Positions 7,919-17,324 of a stretch of DNA of 64,000 nucleotides are shown here, piece by piece. This stretch comes from Spirochaetota bacterium (GTDB taxonomy: Bacteria; Spirochaetota; Spirochaetia; Treponematales; Treponemataceae). The stretch spans positions 997,809-1,061,808 of the forward strand of contig JAEZST010000022.1 in the NCBI GenBank assembly GCA_023443865.1, read 5' to 3'. The position numbers and the translations under genes are program-made. The notes beneath the pieces were generated by a model. That model was not told where the DNA came from, did no database searches, and was given only the letters and a program-made list of their open reading frames with translations. Each line of letters starts with the position of its first letter. The first letter of the stretch is position 1.

Positions 7919-9116
7919 CGGTTCCATTTCCCAGGACGAGATTGACGCCCTCTTGGCAGGCGTCGACATGGGTGGAATGGGCGCCGCGCAATCGGCCCCT
8001 TCATCGGCAATGAGCGACGCCCAACAGGGCGCCGTAAAAACGTTTATTTCGGGAAATATCCCCGGCCTCAAATCGAATCTGGACTCCATGACCGGTTCTT
8101 CGGTCGAAATCGGCAGCCCCTCGGTCGAGATCATGAAGCGCGACGGCTTTTTGCGGAAAATTCCGGAAATGGTGGTCGGTACCGTGATCGACTTCAGCGC
8201 GGCCCTTCCCGCAGATCACCTTTTCGTGCTGGCACCCGAATTCGCGCAGAAAATCGTGAGCCTCGTGAACAACGAAGCCAACGCCGAACTCGACGACATG
8301 TCCCTCTCGGTCATCAGCGAAACCGTATCCCAACACGTGGGCATTGAGCTTACGGCACTCGAAAAGGCCGGCTTCAAGGGCGTCGCGAACAATCCCGCGG
8401 AATCGGTGCACGTGCCGAAGGCCATGATCCGCTTCCCCCAACAGGATTTCGCCGTCATTACCTATCCGGTAAGCCTTGACGGCACCGCCTTCTCCCTCTG
8501 GGAGATCATGCAGCTCCAGGCGGCGACCGAAATCGCCGGGGCCTTCGGGGCAAAGCAGGAATCCGCGGGTTCCGCCATGGACCCCATGGCGATGATGGGC
8601 GGCGGCATGAATATGAACGGCATGAACATGGGTTCCATGGGCGGCGGCATGAATTCAGGCGCCATGGGCCAGATGGGCGGCATGGGCCAGATGGGTCAGA
8701 TGGGTCAGATGGGCGGTATGAACATGGGCGGCATGGGGCAGATGGGCGGTATGAACATGGGCCAAATGGGCGGCGGCATGGGACAGGTTATGGGCATGAA
8801 TCCCAATGTCCAATCAGTGCAATTCCCGAGCCTGCAGCTTGGCAACATGTCCATGGAACAGGGCAATATCGGCCTTATCATGGACGTATACATGGAAATG
8901 ACCGTAGAGCTCGGCCGTACCAGAAAGGTCATCAAGGAAATCCTCGGCATGGGGGAGGGCACGATCATCGAGTTGGATAAGCTCGCCGGAGAGCCCGTGG
9001 ATATTCTGGTAAATCACAAGCCGATCGCCAAGGGCGAAGTCGTGGTTATAGACGAGAATTTCGGCGTCCGCGTCACGGAGATCCTTTCGCCCGTGGAGCG
9101 GGTAAGCGATATGTAG
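7911..9116 (+). CDS. fliY: FliY/FliN-type motor switch protein with a Met/Gly-rich linker
   Basis: 401 residues in three parts. Residues 1-20 repeat the CheY-P-binding peptide (ISQDEIDALLAG). About 60-215 form a CheC/FliM-like domain. About 315-400 form the FliN SpoA domain (VELGRTRKVIKEILGMGEGTIIELDKLAGEPVDI is split across its core). The CheC phosphatase-type signature is degraded: the expected ExxN reads ETVS, so phosphatase activity is doubtful. Between the domains, residues about 222-300 are almost only Met, Gly, Gln and Asn in repeats such as GQMGGM. The frame is intact. Confidence 0.93.
   Translation: MSDGSISQDEIDALLAGVDMGGMGAAQSAPSSAMSDAQQGAVKTFISGNIPGLKSNLDSMTGSSVEIGSPSVEIMKRDGFLRKIPEMVVGTVIDFSAALPADHLFVLAPEFAQKIVSLVNNEANAELDDMSLSVISETVSQHVGIELTALEKAGFKGVANNPAESVHVPKAMIRFPQQDFAVITYPVSLDGTAFSLWEIMQLQAATEIAGAFGAKQESAGSAMDPMAMMGGGMNMNGMNMGSMGGGMNSGAMGQMGGMGQMGQMGQMGGMNMGGMGQMGGMNMGQMGGGMGQVMGMNPNVQSVQFPSLQLGNMSMEQGNIGLIMDVYMEMTVELGRTRKVIKEILGMGEGTIIELDKLAGEPVDILVNHKPIAKGEVVVIDENFGVRVTEILSPVERVSDM
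8575..8806 (+). repeat. Met-Gly-Gln codon repeat inside fliY
   Basis: Imperfect short repeats built from atgggc/cagatgggc/ggcggcatgaa units run across this stretch in the fliY frame and encode a linker of MGQ, GGM and NMN tripeptides. Unit lengths are multiples of 3, so copy-number changes keep the frame. Repeat expansion by slippage is the likely origin. Confidence 0.85.
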
Positions 9117-9154
9117 GTACGCATAAGAAAAGACGAATAACGGGGTGGGGGAAC

Positions 9155-9844
9155 ATGACGATATTCTCTAAAAAATACTTCAGGGCGGGCGCATTGGCGC
9201 TCGCGTTCTCGTTAATGGGCTTTCAGGCCTTGGGGCAAAACGCCCAGCCCGGAGTTTCGGTCCCGCCGACCGATCCCGAAATCGCCGTTCAGGCGGTGAC
9301 CGACGAAACCGCCCTTCCCATCGGAGACGCGCCCGCGGCCGCCGATAATAAAGACGGCTCCGCGCCTTCCACGCTCTTTTCGCTCATACGCGTGGTCCTC
9401 GTTTTGGCGCTTCTGTGCGCGGGCGTGTGGGGCATTATGGTTTTCCTGAGAAAATCCACGGGCGTGAACGTCGCGGACGACCCCTACCTGAAGTCCGTGG
9501 CGAATCTATCCCTGGGGCAAAACCGGTCCGCGCAAATCCTTTCGGTGGGTTCCCGGGCCTTCCTCGTCGGCATTACCGACCGTTCCGTGAATTTGATCGC
9601 GGAGCTGGACGACCGGGAACTCATAGACGCGATGAATCTTGCCGCGGATAAAACCTCCTCCGCCGGGGTGGCCGGTTTTCAGGCCGTGCTTTCCTCGTTC
9701 CTCCCCGGCTTGTCAAAGCCGAAAAAAGGCCGCAGCGAGGCCTCCGCGGCGAATTTCGGCGCGGAATTGATCCGCAGGCAACGGGAACGACTGGCCAACG
9801 GCGGCTCCGCCGATTCGAACTCCGCCGAAGGGGAAAACCGATGA
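9155..9844 (+). CDS. fliO: FliO/FliZ-type flagellar export-apparatus assembly protein
   Basis: 229 residues. An N-terminal signal-like segment (about 10-26) and a second membrane helix (about 75-98, LIRVVLVLALLCAGVWGIMVFL) are followed by a cytoplasmic FliO domain (VANLSLGQNRSAQILSVGSR, then FLVGITD). FliO is a scaffold for FliP ring assembly; spirochaete literature calls it FliZ. Start ATG 9155 follows GGGGTGGGGG. It overlaps fliP by 4 nt (ATGA). Confidence 0.88.
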   Translation: MTIFSKKYFRAGALALAFSLMGFQALGQNAQPGVSVPPTDPEIAVQAVTDETALPIGDAPAAADNKDGSAPSTLFSLIRVVLVLALLCAGVWGIMVFLRKSTGVNVADDPYLKSVANLSLGQNRSAQILSVGSRAFLVGITDRSVNLIAELDDRELIDAMNLAADKTSSAGVAGFQAVLSSFLPGLSKPKKGRSEASAANFGAELIRRQRERLANGGSADSNSAEGENR

Positions 9845-10671
9845 AGCGGCCCCGACTCGCGAAAACGGCCGCGGTCTTTCTCCTTATACAGCTTCTCGCG
9901 CCGGCTTTCGCCGCGGCCCAGGCAGCCCAGGGCTTTCCCCAGGGCTCCGCCACCGGTACGACCTCGATAAACGCGAACCGCCAGGCGACGCGCATTCCCT
10001 TCATAAATTTCAATATCCGCGAGCCCCAGACGAATCAGGAAGTTGCCTTTTCGGTGCAAATGCTCCTGCTCCTTACCGTGCTTTCACTCGCGCCGAGCAT
10101 TCTTCTCCTCACCACGAGCTTCCTGCGAATCTCAATCGTACTGGACTTCGTAAAACGAGCCCTATCGCTCCAACAGGTACCGCCTACCCAGGTACTCAAC
10201 GGCATAGCCCTTTTCCTGAGCCTTTTTATCATGTGGCCAACGTTTACCGAGATCTACGAAAAATCGTTTAAGCCCCTATCCGAGGGCACCATGAACGTCG
10301 AAAACGCCTGGACCGAGGCCGAAAAGCCGGTACGCCTGTTCATGTACCGCCAGATGGCCAACGACACCTCTTCCATCGCGCTGTTTATGTCCATGGCGAA
10401 ATTAGATAAACCCCGGACCCTCGCAGACGTTCCCACCCGGGTACTGATTCCCGCCTATATCCTTCACGAACTGACCGTCGCCTTCAAGATAGGCATCTTG
10501 CTCTATATACCGTTCATCATCGTGGATATGGTCGTCGCCAGCATCCTCATGTCCATGGGCATGATCATGCTGCCGCCGGTCCAGATATCCATGCCGTTTA
10601 AGCTCATTCTGTTCATTTTGGTCGACGGCTGGGGATTGCTGACCCAGCAGTTATTCAATTCGTTCCTTTGA
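9841..10671 (+). CDS. fliP: FliP, flagellar type III export gate protein
   Basis: 276 residues with a cleavable-type signal peptide (about 1-27, ending AFAAAQA) and four membrane segments. The family motifs are MLLLLTVLSLAPSILLLTTSF, RISIVLDFVKRAL, QVPPTQVLNGIALFLS and FMYRQM. Five FliP subunits form the core of the export gate with FliQ and FliR. Translationally coupled to fliO. Confidence 0.97.
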   Translation: MKRPRLAKTAAVFLLIQLLAPAFAAAQAAQGFPQGSATGTTSINANRQATRIPFINFNIREPQTNQEVAFSVQMLLLLTVLSLAPSILLLTTSFLRISIVLDFVKRALSLQQVPPTQVLNGIALFLSLFIMWPTFTEIYEKSFKPLSEGTMNVENAWTEAEKPVRLFMYRQMANDTSSIALFMSMAKLDKPRTLADVPTRVLIPAYILHELTVAFKIGILLYIPFIIVDMVVASILMSMGMIMLPPVQISMPFKLILFILVDGWGLLTQQLFNSFL

Positions 10672-10687
10672 TGGGAGGGGGTAGGAC

Positions 10688-10957
10688 ATGTCCATAGGAA
10701 CCGTCGTGTCCCTGATGCGGGGCGGCGTTTTTCAGATTTTGCTCTTGGCCGCGCCTATTCTCGTGACCGCGCTGGTGGTTGGGCTCGTGGTCGCCATTAT
10801 ACAGGCCGCCACGTCGATCCAGGAACAAACGCTCACCTTCGTCCCGAAGATCATGGCGATATTGGGCGTGCTTGCCCTGCTGGGAGGGTGGATGTTCACG
10901 TCGCTCCGCCAGTATACCCTCGGGATTTTCGAGCTTATCCCGCAAATGGTGCGTTAA
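10688..10957 (+). CDS. fliQ: FliQ, flagellar type III export gate protein
   Basis: 89 residues with two long membrane helices separated by the conserved turn (ALVVGLVVAIIQAATSIQEQTLTFVPK is split across it), the FliQ hallmark. Four copies join FliP and FliR in the helical export gate. Start ATG 10688 lies after GGGAGGGGG. Confidence 0.97.
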   Translation: MSIGTVVSLMRGGVFQILLLAAPILVTALVVGLVVAIIQAATSIQEQTLTFVPKIMAILGVLALLGGWMFTSLRQYTLGIFELIPQMVR

Positions 10958-10963
10958 GGTTCC

Positions 10964-11758
10964 ATGAGCCCCTTTGACGATATCGTCGCGCGCGCGCCCA
11001 TTTTCTTTCTTGCCGCCGCCAGGATTTTCGCGATTATCCTCACCACGCCGCTATTATCCATCCAGTCCGTGCCGAGAACGGCGAAAATCGCCCTGGCAGG
11101 CTCCATCGCGTTCTTGGTCATGCCGGAAACCTATCCCGGCGGCTGGAACGTCGATCCCTTTTCCCTTCAGTACGTTCTCTTGGTGATCGGCGAGGGAATG
11201 ATCGGCGTGATCACGGGTTTTTTCATAAGCATGATATTCGCGTCCTTCAGTTCCGCCGGCCAGTTTTTTTCCTACCAAATGGGGTTCGGCGCCTCCGAAG
11301 TCTACGACGCCCTTGCCCAGATCGAGAATCCCTTGCTCGGGCAATATCTCAACCTGATCGCCATGCTCGTATTCGTGCAGATTAACGGCTTTCAAACCCT
11401 TTTCCTGGGCGGCATACTCCGCAGTTTCGAGAGCGTGAACTGTTTTTCCCTCGCGAACGCCAAGGGCGAATTTCTCTCATTTTTCCTTACGGGCCTTTCC
11501 GGCCTCTTTTTGAACGCCATGGTCATAGCCCTTCCGATCATCGGCACGCTTTTTTTGATTCACGTTTCAATGGGACTCCTATCCAAGGCGGCGCCGCAGA
11601 TGAACCTGCTCTCCGAGGGTTTCCCCATCACCATCCTGGTTACCTTTTTCCTCCTCGTGGTCGCCATGCCCCTCATGATCAACCTTTTTACCCAGGTAAT
11701 GGGCGACGGCTTTCAGGCCTTCGAGGACCTGCTCGCGAGAACGGGAAAGGCCCTATGA
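10964..11758 (+). CDS. fliR: FliR, flagellar type III export gate protein
   Basis: 264 residues, six predicted membrane segments, with FliR features: an N-terminal ARIFAIILTTPLLS helix, the GEGMIGVITGFF loop, the SAGQFFSYQMGFG motif and a C-terminal NLFTQVMGDG region. One FliR closes the FliP5-FliQ4 gate. Start ATG 10964 is 6 nt after fliQ. Its stop overlaps the flhB start at 11755-11758. Confidence 0.96.
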   Translation: MSPFDDIVARAPIFFLAAARIFAIILTTPLLSIQSVPRTAKIALAGSIAFLVMPETYPGGWNVDPFSLQYVLLVIGEGMIGVITGFFISMIFASFSSAGQFFSYQMGFGASEVYDALAQIENPLLGQYLNLIAMLVFVQINGFQTLFLGGILRSFESVNCFSLANAKGEFLSFFLTGLSGLFLNAMVIALPIIGTLFLIHVSMGLLSKAAPQMNLLSEGFPITILVTFFLLVVAMPLMINLFTQVMGDGFQAFEDLLARTGKAL

Positions 11759-13005
11759 GCGCGTTCCCCGCCCTCGAAGCAGAATCGCGGACCCTGGAGC
11801 TAACGGCGCTCCCCCGGGCGGCGGGCAATCCGCGTGCGGCAGGCAATCCGCGTGCGGCAGGCAATCCGCGTGCGGCGAACCGAATCGCCCTGGAAATCGC
11901 GCGTTCCCTCGACCTGCAATGGTTCGCGGCGGAAGACGAGGGCCGAACCGAGGATCCGACCGATTACAAGCTGCGAAAGGCGCGGGAAGAGGGCCGGGTC
12001 GCGAAAAGCCAGGAGCTGAACGGGGCCATCGTGCTGCTCATTCCGGCGATAACCCTGGTCGCGCTTGCCCCGCTCATGATGAATACCTTTACCGAGCTGA
12101 TGCGGTTTTATCTTTCCCGGGCCACGACATCCGATTTCACCGACCCGGAACTCATACTCGCCTTCTTCCATTATTTCGTTAAGCTCGTCCTGCCGGTGAC
12201 GATCGCCGCGATGGCGGCGGGCGTTATTTCGAACGTGATCCAGAACGGCGGATTCCTTTTCAGTCTCAAGCCCATGGAACCGAAACTGAGCAAGGTCGCG
12301 CCGAATTTCGGGAAATTCTTCGGCCGGCTTTTTTCCGCCGAGGGGCTTTTCAATCTCGCGAAATCCCTTTTCAAGGTGGCGGTCATCGGAATCGTGGCGT
12401 ACGTTAACGTGCGGAACGAGCTCCCGAAACTCGTGACCATGCTCAACGCCGGCCTTTGGAACGGCGTCGCCTTTATCGCCTCCATGTCCGCGAGGCTCCT
12501 GATTACCGCCGCGATTCTCTTTCTCGCCATCTCGGTGCCCGACTATATTTTTCAGCGAAGGCAATTCATGGAATCGCTGAAAATGTCCAAGCAGGAAGTG
12601 AAGGAAGAATACAAACAGATGGAAGGAGACCCGCTGGTCAAAAGCCGCCTGAGGCAGCGCATGCGCGAGCTTTTAAGCCAGAACATGGCGGTAAACGTGC
12701 CCAAGGCCGACGTGATCATCACCAACCCGACGCACTATGCCATCGCCATGCAGTGGGACCGGTCCACCATGAGGGCCCCCATGCTCACCGCGAAGGGAGC
12801 CGACCAGGTCGCCTTGCGGATTAAGGAGATCGCGCGGGAACACGGCGTTCCCATCGTGGAGAACAAGCCCTTGGCGCGGGCGCTCTATGCGGAAGTGGAA
12901 ATCGGTGATATGATACCGGATGAGTATTATCAGGCGCTCGCGGTTATACTCGCGAGGGTCTACGCGCTCGATTCCAGAAAGAAAAACATCCTCGGGGAAC
13001 TGTGA
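11755..13005 (+). CDS. flhB: FlhB, export-specificity switch protein, with an N-terminal repeat extension
   Basis: 416 residues. The usual FlhB start region (LDLQWFAAEDEGRTEDPT) appears only near residue 52. It is preceded by an Ala/Pro/Arg-rich segment with three NPRAAG-type repeats. Four membrane segments follow, then the cytoplasmic domain with the self-cleavage site Asn324-Pro325-Thr-His (NPTHYAIAM). FlhB cleaves itself there, and with FliK it switches export from hook to filament proteins. ATG 11755 overlaps the fliR stop. No better internal start is obvious, so the extension may be real. Confidence 0.94.
   Translation: MSAFPALEAESRTLELTALPRAAGNPRAAGNPRAAGNPRAANRIALEIARSLDLQWFAAEDEGRTEDPTDYKLRKAREEGRVAKSQELNGAIVLLIPAITLVALAPLMMNTFTELMRFYLSRATTSDFTDPELILAFFHYFVKLVLPVTIAAMAAGVISNVIQNGGFLFSLKPMEPKLSKVAPNFGKFFGRLFSAEGLFNLAKSLFKVAVIGIVAYVNVRNELPKLVTMLNAGLWNGVAFIASMSARLLITAAILFLAISVPDYIFQRRQFMESLKMSKQEVKEEYKQMEGDPLVKSRLRQRMRELLSQNMAVNVPKADVIITNPTHYAIAMQWDRSTMRAPMLTAKGADQVALRIKEIAREHGVPIVENKPLARALYAEVEIGDMIPDEYYQALAVILARVYALDSRKKNILGEL
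11818..11879 (+). repeat. 18-bp tandem repeat in the 5' end of flhB
   Basis: The unit ggcaatccgcgtgcggca (18 bp, six codons GNPRAA) occurs three times in tandem with only one- or two-base differences. The frame is kept. It sits between the flhB start codon and the conserved FlhB N-terminus, so copy number would change only the length of a probably disordered tail. Confidence 0.9.
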
Positions 13006-13016
13006 CGGTTAGGTGA

Positions 13017-15092
13017 ATGGCTGATAAAGGACTATCCATAGAAAGAAGCGATCTCTTCGTGGCCGTCGGCGCCATCGTGGTCGTCCTCATGCTCATCATC
13101 CCCTTGCCCACGGTCCTTCTCGACCTGCTCATGGCCCTTAACCTGGTCTTAAACCTGCTCATTCTCCTGACCGTTCTCTACACGAAGCGGGCCATCGATT
13201 TCTCTGTGTTTCCCACCCTGCTGATGGTCAGCACGGTATTCGGCCTCGGGCTTAACGTGTCATCCACGCGCCTTATACTCACCCTGGGCATGAAATTCGA
13301 CGGAAAGATGATCAAGGCCTTCAGTACCTTCGTAATCGGCTCCTCGGGAACCGAGGGGCTCGTCATCGGATTCGTGATCTTTATTATCCTTATCGCGGTC
13401 CAGGCCTTCGTCATTACCAAGGGAGCGACCCGGGTCGCCGAGGTTGCCGCCCGCTTTACCCTCGACGCAATGCCCATGAAACAGACCGCCATCGAGGCGG
13501 AATACAACTCGGGCGCCATTACCGAGGAAGAGGCGCGGCACCGAAAAATGGAAGTCCAAAAGGAATCCAACTTCTACGGCGCCATGGACGGCGCGAGCAA
13601 ATTCGTTTCCGGCAACGTGAAAATAGGCATCTTCATTACCGTGATGAATATCGTCGCGGGCCTGATCTTCGGCATGGTGTTTCGCGGCGAGCCCTTTTCC
13701 CAGGCAATCCAGACCTACGCGGGACTCACCATAGGCGACGGCCTTCTTTCACAGCTGCCCGCCCTTTTCGTATCGGTAGCCACGGGCCTTATCGTCACGC
13801 GGTCGGTCTCCGACGGCACCCTGGGAACCGACATTCAGCAGCAATTTTCCCAAAACGCCTGGATATACTTCGTGGGCGCGGGAACCTTGGCGGTTATCGC
13901 GGTGCTGCCCGGCTTTCCCTGGTACGTTCTCCTTCCCCTCGCGGCTGCCCTCGGCTGGGTCGGCTGGAGGCTCCGGACGGTCCACGCGGCCAATTTCCGG
14001 GAAAAAATGGAAAAGGCCGAGGGCAAGGAAAAGGCCAAGACCGGCGAGCAAAGCGGGGAAATCAGCCCCGTCGTCCCGCTCGATCCCCTGTCCCTCGAAT
14101 TGGGCTACGGCCTCATTCCCCTCGTAGACAAGGACAAGGGCGCGGAACTCCTGGAACGGGTAACCCGAATCCGGCGGGAGTCGGCGCTTGACCTCGGACT
14201 CGTCGTGCCCCGCATTCGCATTATAGACAATATGCGGCTCGAGCCGAGCGAATACTGCTTTAAGATAAAAGGCGTGGAAGTGGCGCGGGGCCGCATCCGC
14301 ATGGGCTGGTACCTGGGCATAAACCCCGGCGGCGTTACCGAGGACCTGCCCGGCGAAAAGACCACCGATCCCACCTTCGGCCTTCCGGCCATTTGGATTT
14401 CCGAGGAAAACAGGGAGCGGGCGGAACGGGCCGGATATACCGTGGTGGATCCCCCCTCGATCATCGCGACCCACCTGACCGAGATCATCAAGCGCCACGC
14501 CTCCGAGATTCTCGGACGTCAGGAAGTCCAGTCCATCGTCGATACGATACGCAAGGACTATCCGGCGGTGGTAGACGAGGTTACGAAGCTGTGTTCCGTC
14601 GGCGAGATACAGAAAGTCCTGCAGGGCTTGCTCAGGGAACAGGTCTCCATCCGCAATATGGTGGTGATCCTGGAAACCCTCGCGGACTGGCGGCCGGTCA
14701 CCAAAGACGCGACCGTTCTCGTGGAGAAGGTGCGACAGGCCCTCGCCCGGCAAATCTGCCTGCAGTACGTGGACGATTCCCGCACCCTCCACGTGCTTAC
14801 GGTCTCGCCGGAGCTCACGCAAAAGATCGCGGATTCGCGCGTCGATACGGTGAACGGGCCCATAGCCGCCCTTGAGCCGGCCGAGCATCGCGCCTGGATT
14901 CGTTCCCTCACCCATTCGGTGGCCTCCGTGCAGCAGGCGGGGTATATTCCCATCGTGCTCTGTCCCGAAGAGGCGCGCATTTTGGTAAAGAGTTCCACGG
15001 AACGCGAAATTCCGGACCTGGTGGTATTATCGGTGCCGGAAATCGCGAATGATATACGGGTCGAAGCGATAGGCGAAATAAAGCAGGAATAG
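13017..15092 (+). CDS. flhA: FlhA, flagellar export-apparatus ring protein
   Basis: 691 residues. Seven to eight N-terminal membrane segments carry the FHIPEP signature region (RFTLDAMPMKQTAIEAEYN, then EEEARHRKMEVQKESNFYGAMDGA, split here). The large cytoplasmic domain from about 345 (LELGYGLIPLVD) to the end binds substrates and chaperones. Nine copies form the ring under the export gate and help use the proton motive force. Start ATG 13017 follows AGGTGA. Confidence 0.97.
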   Translation: MADKGLSIERSDLFVAVGAIVVVLMLIIPLPTVLLDLLMALNLVLNLLILLTVLYTKRAIDFSVFPTLLMVSTVFGLGLNVSSTRLILTLGMKFDGKMIKAFSTFVIGSSGTEGLVIGFVIFIILIAVQAFVITKGATRVAEVAARFTLDAMPMKQTAIEAEYNSGAITEEEARHRKMEVQKESNFYGAMDGASKFVSGNVKIGIFITVMNIVAGLIFGMVFRGEPFSQAIQTYAGLTIGDGLLSQLPALFVSVATGLIVTRSVSDGTLGTDIQQQFSQNAWIYFVGAGTLAVIAVLPGFPWYVLLPLAAALGWVGWRLRTVHAANFREKMEKAEGKEKAKTGEQSGEISPVVPLDPLSLELGYGLIPLVDKDKGAELLERVTRIRRESALDLGLVVPRIRIIDNMRLEPSEYCFKIKGVEVARGRIRMGWYLGINPGGVTEDLPGEKTTDPTFGLPAIWISEENRERAERAGYTVVDPPSIIATHLTEIIKRHASEILGRQEVQSIVDTIRKDYPAVVDEVTKLCSVGEIQKVLQGLLREQVSIRNMVVILETLADWRPVTKDATVLVEKVRQALARQICLQYVDDSRTLHVLTVSPELTQKIADSRVDTVNGPIAALEPAEHRAWIRSLTHSVASVQQAGYIPIVLCPEEARILVKSSTEREIPDLVVLSVPEIANDIRVEAIGEIKQE

Positions 15093-15099
15093 ACGAGAC

Positions 15100-16422
15100 A
15101 TGGAGATTTTGACCGAACAGGCCGCGAGTTACGACGAGTGCCTCGCGAAGATTAACGCGAAATACGGCCCCAACGTGCAGGTCCTTCGACAGAAGAGGGT
15201 AAAAACCGGCGGGTTTTTGGGCTTTTTCGAGCGCGACGCGATCGAGCTCAATTTCATGCTGATTCGGGACCCCTTGCGTTCGGTCCCCTACGGCGCCCCC
15301 GCCGCATCCGCTCCCGGCGCCTTTCCCCCGTCGGGCGTTTCCCGCCCCGCGTCGTTCGAGGAAGAGCGGAGGAAAATCCTTACCCAGGCGGCGAGAACCT
15401 CTCCGGAACTCGCCTCCAAGATCGGGCCGCACCTCGAGTCGGCGCCGAAACCCGCTTCCCCCAAGACCGGCGATGACCGCCTGGATTCAATCCTCGAGGC
15501 GGTGAGAAAACTCGAGAAAAAAATCGATCAGGGCGACGAGAAGGCCGAAGCTTCCCAGGGCGAGCACGAAACGGTGGCGAAGATCGAGCGTCTGCTCGAG
15601 CAAAACGATTTTTCCGCCTCGTACGTTCGGTCCATCGTGGCCCGGGTCAGAAGCGATTTCTCGCTCGAGGAGCTTGAGGATTACGACCGGGTGCAGGACA
15701 AGGTCATCGAATGGATCGGCGAGTCCATCGAAATCCATGAATCGGCCCATACGGTAAAGCCCCGGGTAATCGCCTTGGTCGGCCCTACCGGGGTCGGAAA
15801 GACCACCACGGTGGCGAAACTCGCCGCGGCCTATTCGTTAGCCGCGTCAAAAGGTTCGAGACCGCTAAATGTTCACGTCATTACCATCGATAATTACCGT
15901 ATAGGGGCGAAACAGCAGATCGAGATTTACGGCAATATCATGAATATTCCCGTCTCCTGCGCCGAAACCGCGAAGGATCTCGAGTCCCTCATCGCCCTGC
16001 ATCAAGACGTGGACATCATCTTGATCGATACGATCGGGAAGAGCCCGAAGGATTATTCCAAAATCGCGGAAATGAGGCATTTCCTCGAATCCGCGGGGCC
16101 GCTTTCCGACGTTCACTTGGCAATGAGCGCGACCACGAAACCGAGCGATATGCGGGAGATTATGCAGCAGTACGAGACCTTCGGCTACGATTCGGTGATC
16201 ATTACCAAGTTCGACGAAACGAATAGGGTCGGCAATATCGTGAGCGTTCTCGGGGAGAAGAAAAAGCCCCTGGCCTATATCACCACCGGTCAGCGGGTGC
16301 CGCAGGACTTCGAACGGGCCTCGGTGGTCCGTTTCCTGATTAACCTCGAGGGATTTCGCGTGAATCGCGCGCGCATTGAGTCACTCTTTCCGGTCAGCGA
16401 TAACCGGTTTGAATGGAGATAA
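15100..16422 (+). CDS. flhF: FlhF, SRP-type GTPase for flagellar placement
   Basis: 440 residues. A B-domain-like N-terminus (EILTEQAASYDECLAKINAK) and a Pro/Ala-rich linker precede an SRP54-type NG domain with G1 GPTGVGKTTTVAKLAA (about 226-241), the ITIDNYRIGAKQQ loop, G3 DTIGKSP and a TKFDETNRVG segment. FlhF marks the pole or site where flagellar basal bodies form. Its C-terminus overlaps the flhG 5' region, the usual FlhF-FlhG pairing. Confidence 0.95.
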   Translation: MEILTEQAASYDECLAKINAKYGPNVQVLRQKRVKTGGFLGFFERDAIELNFMLIRDPLRSVPYGAPAASAPGAFPPSGVSRPASFEEERRKILTQAARTSPELASKIGPHLESAPKPASPKTGDDRLDSILEAVRKLEKKIDQGDEKAEASQGEHETVAKIERLLEQNDFSASYVRSIVARVRSDFSLEELEDYDRVQDKVIEWIGESIEIHESAHTVKPRVIALVGPTGVGKTTTVAKLAAAYSLAASKGSRPLNVHVITIDNYRIGAKQQIEIYGNIMNIPVSCAETAKDLESLIALHQDVDIILIDTIGKSPKDYSKIAEMRHFLESAGPLSDVHLAMSATTKPSDMREIMQQYETFGYDSVIITKFDETNRVGNIVSVLGEKKKPLAYITTGQRVPQDFERASVVRFLINLEGFRVNRARIESLFPVSDNRFEWR

Positions 16423-16424
16423 AA

Positions 16425-17324
16425 ATGGAAGATCAGGCAGAAGCGCTTCGCGCCCTCATGAAAGAAAAAACGAAATCCGAAATGTCCTACGGGGGAGATC
16501 CCGCCGCGCGTCAAAACGGGAAAACCAGAATCATTACCGTGACGAGCGGGAAGGGCGGGGTGGGTAAGACCAACGTCGCCACGAATATGGCAATCGCGTA
16601 CGGGCAGATGGGCAAAAAGGTAATCGTGATCGACGCGGACCTCGGCTTGGCCAACGTGAACGTCATGATGAATCTCATCCCACAGTACAATCTCTACCAC
16701 GTGATTCGCAAGCAGAAGAAAATGAGCGAGATAATCCTGGACACGGGGTACGGCATTAAGCTCGTGGCCGGGGCGTCCGGGTTCTCGAAAATCGCGAATA
16801 TGACCGAGGACGAGCGCAATTCGTTCATTAACGAGCTGTATACCCTGTCCGACGCCGACATCATTATCATAGACACGAGCGCGGGCGTTTCCCGTAACGT
16901 GCTCGGCTTCGTCGCGGCGGCCGACGAGGTAATAATCGTCACGACCCCCGAACCCACCTCGATTACCGACGCCTACGGCATCATTAAGATTATCGCGACC
17001 GAGGTGGATAACCTCAACATCAATCTGAAAATGATCGTTAACCGCGTGTCGTCCGCGACGGAAGGCAAGCGTGTCGCGGACCGAATGACGCAGATTGCCG
17101 CGCAGTTTCTCAATCTCAAGGTGGAATACCTCGGCTTTATCTACGACGACCAGCTTGTCCCGCAATCGGTCCTGCGACAAAAGCCCTTCATGATCGCCGA
17201 TCCGAAGGGCAAGGCCTCGGTATGCCTCAAGCATATCGTATCCCGGATCGAAAAGACCGAATTGCCCGATTCCGAAGGTTTCGGCGGTTTCGTGAAACGC
17301 CTTTTCGGCCGTACCTGGGATTAG
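16425..17324 (+). CDS. flhG: FlhG (YlxH/MinD-like) ATPase controlling flagellar number
   Basis: 299 residues from ATG 16425, chosen because GGAG (16415-16418) lies 6 nt upstream. An in-frame ATG at 16413 has no such site and would add four residues. The deviant Walker A (TSGKGGVGKTN), the DADLGLANVNVM switch and IDTSAGVSRNVL mark the MinD/ParA family. FlhG stimulates FlhF GTPase and limits flagellar number. It overlaps the flhF end by no more than a few bases. Confidence 0.93.
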   Translation: MEDQAEALRALMKEKTKSEMSYGGDPAARQNGKTRIITVTSGKGGVGKTNVATNMAIAYGQMGKKVIVIDADLGLANVNVMMNLIPQYNLYHVIRKQKKMSEIILDTGYGIKLVAGASGFSKIANMTEDERNSFINELYTLSDADIIIIDTSAGVSRNVLGFVAAADEVIIVTTPEPTSITDAYGIIKIIATEVDNLNINLKMIVNRVSSATEGKRVADRMTQIAAQFLNLKVEYLGFIYDDQLVPQSVLRQKPFMIADPKGKASVCLKHIVSRIEKTELPDSEGFGGFVKRLFGRTWD

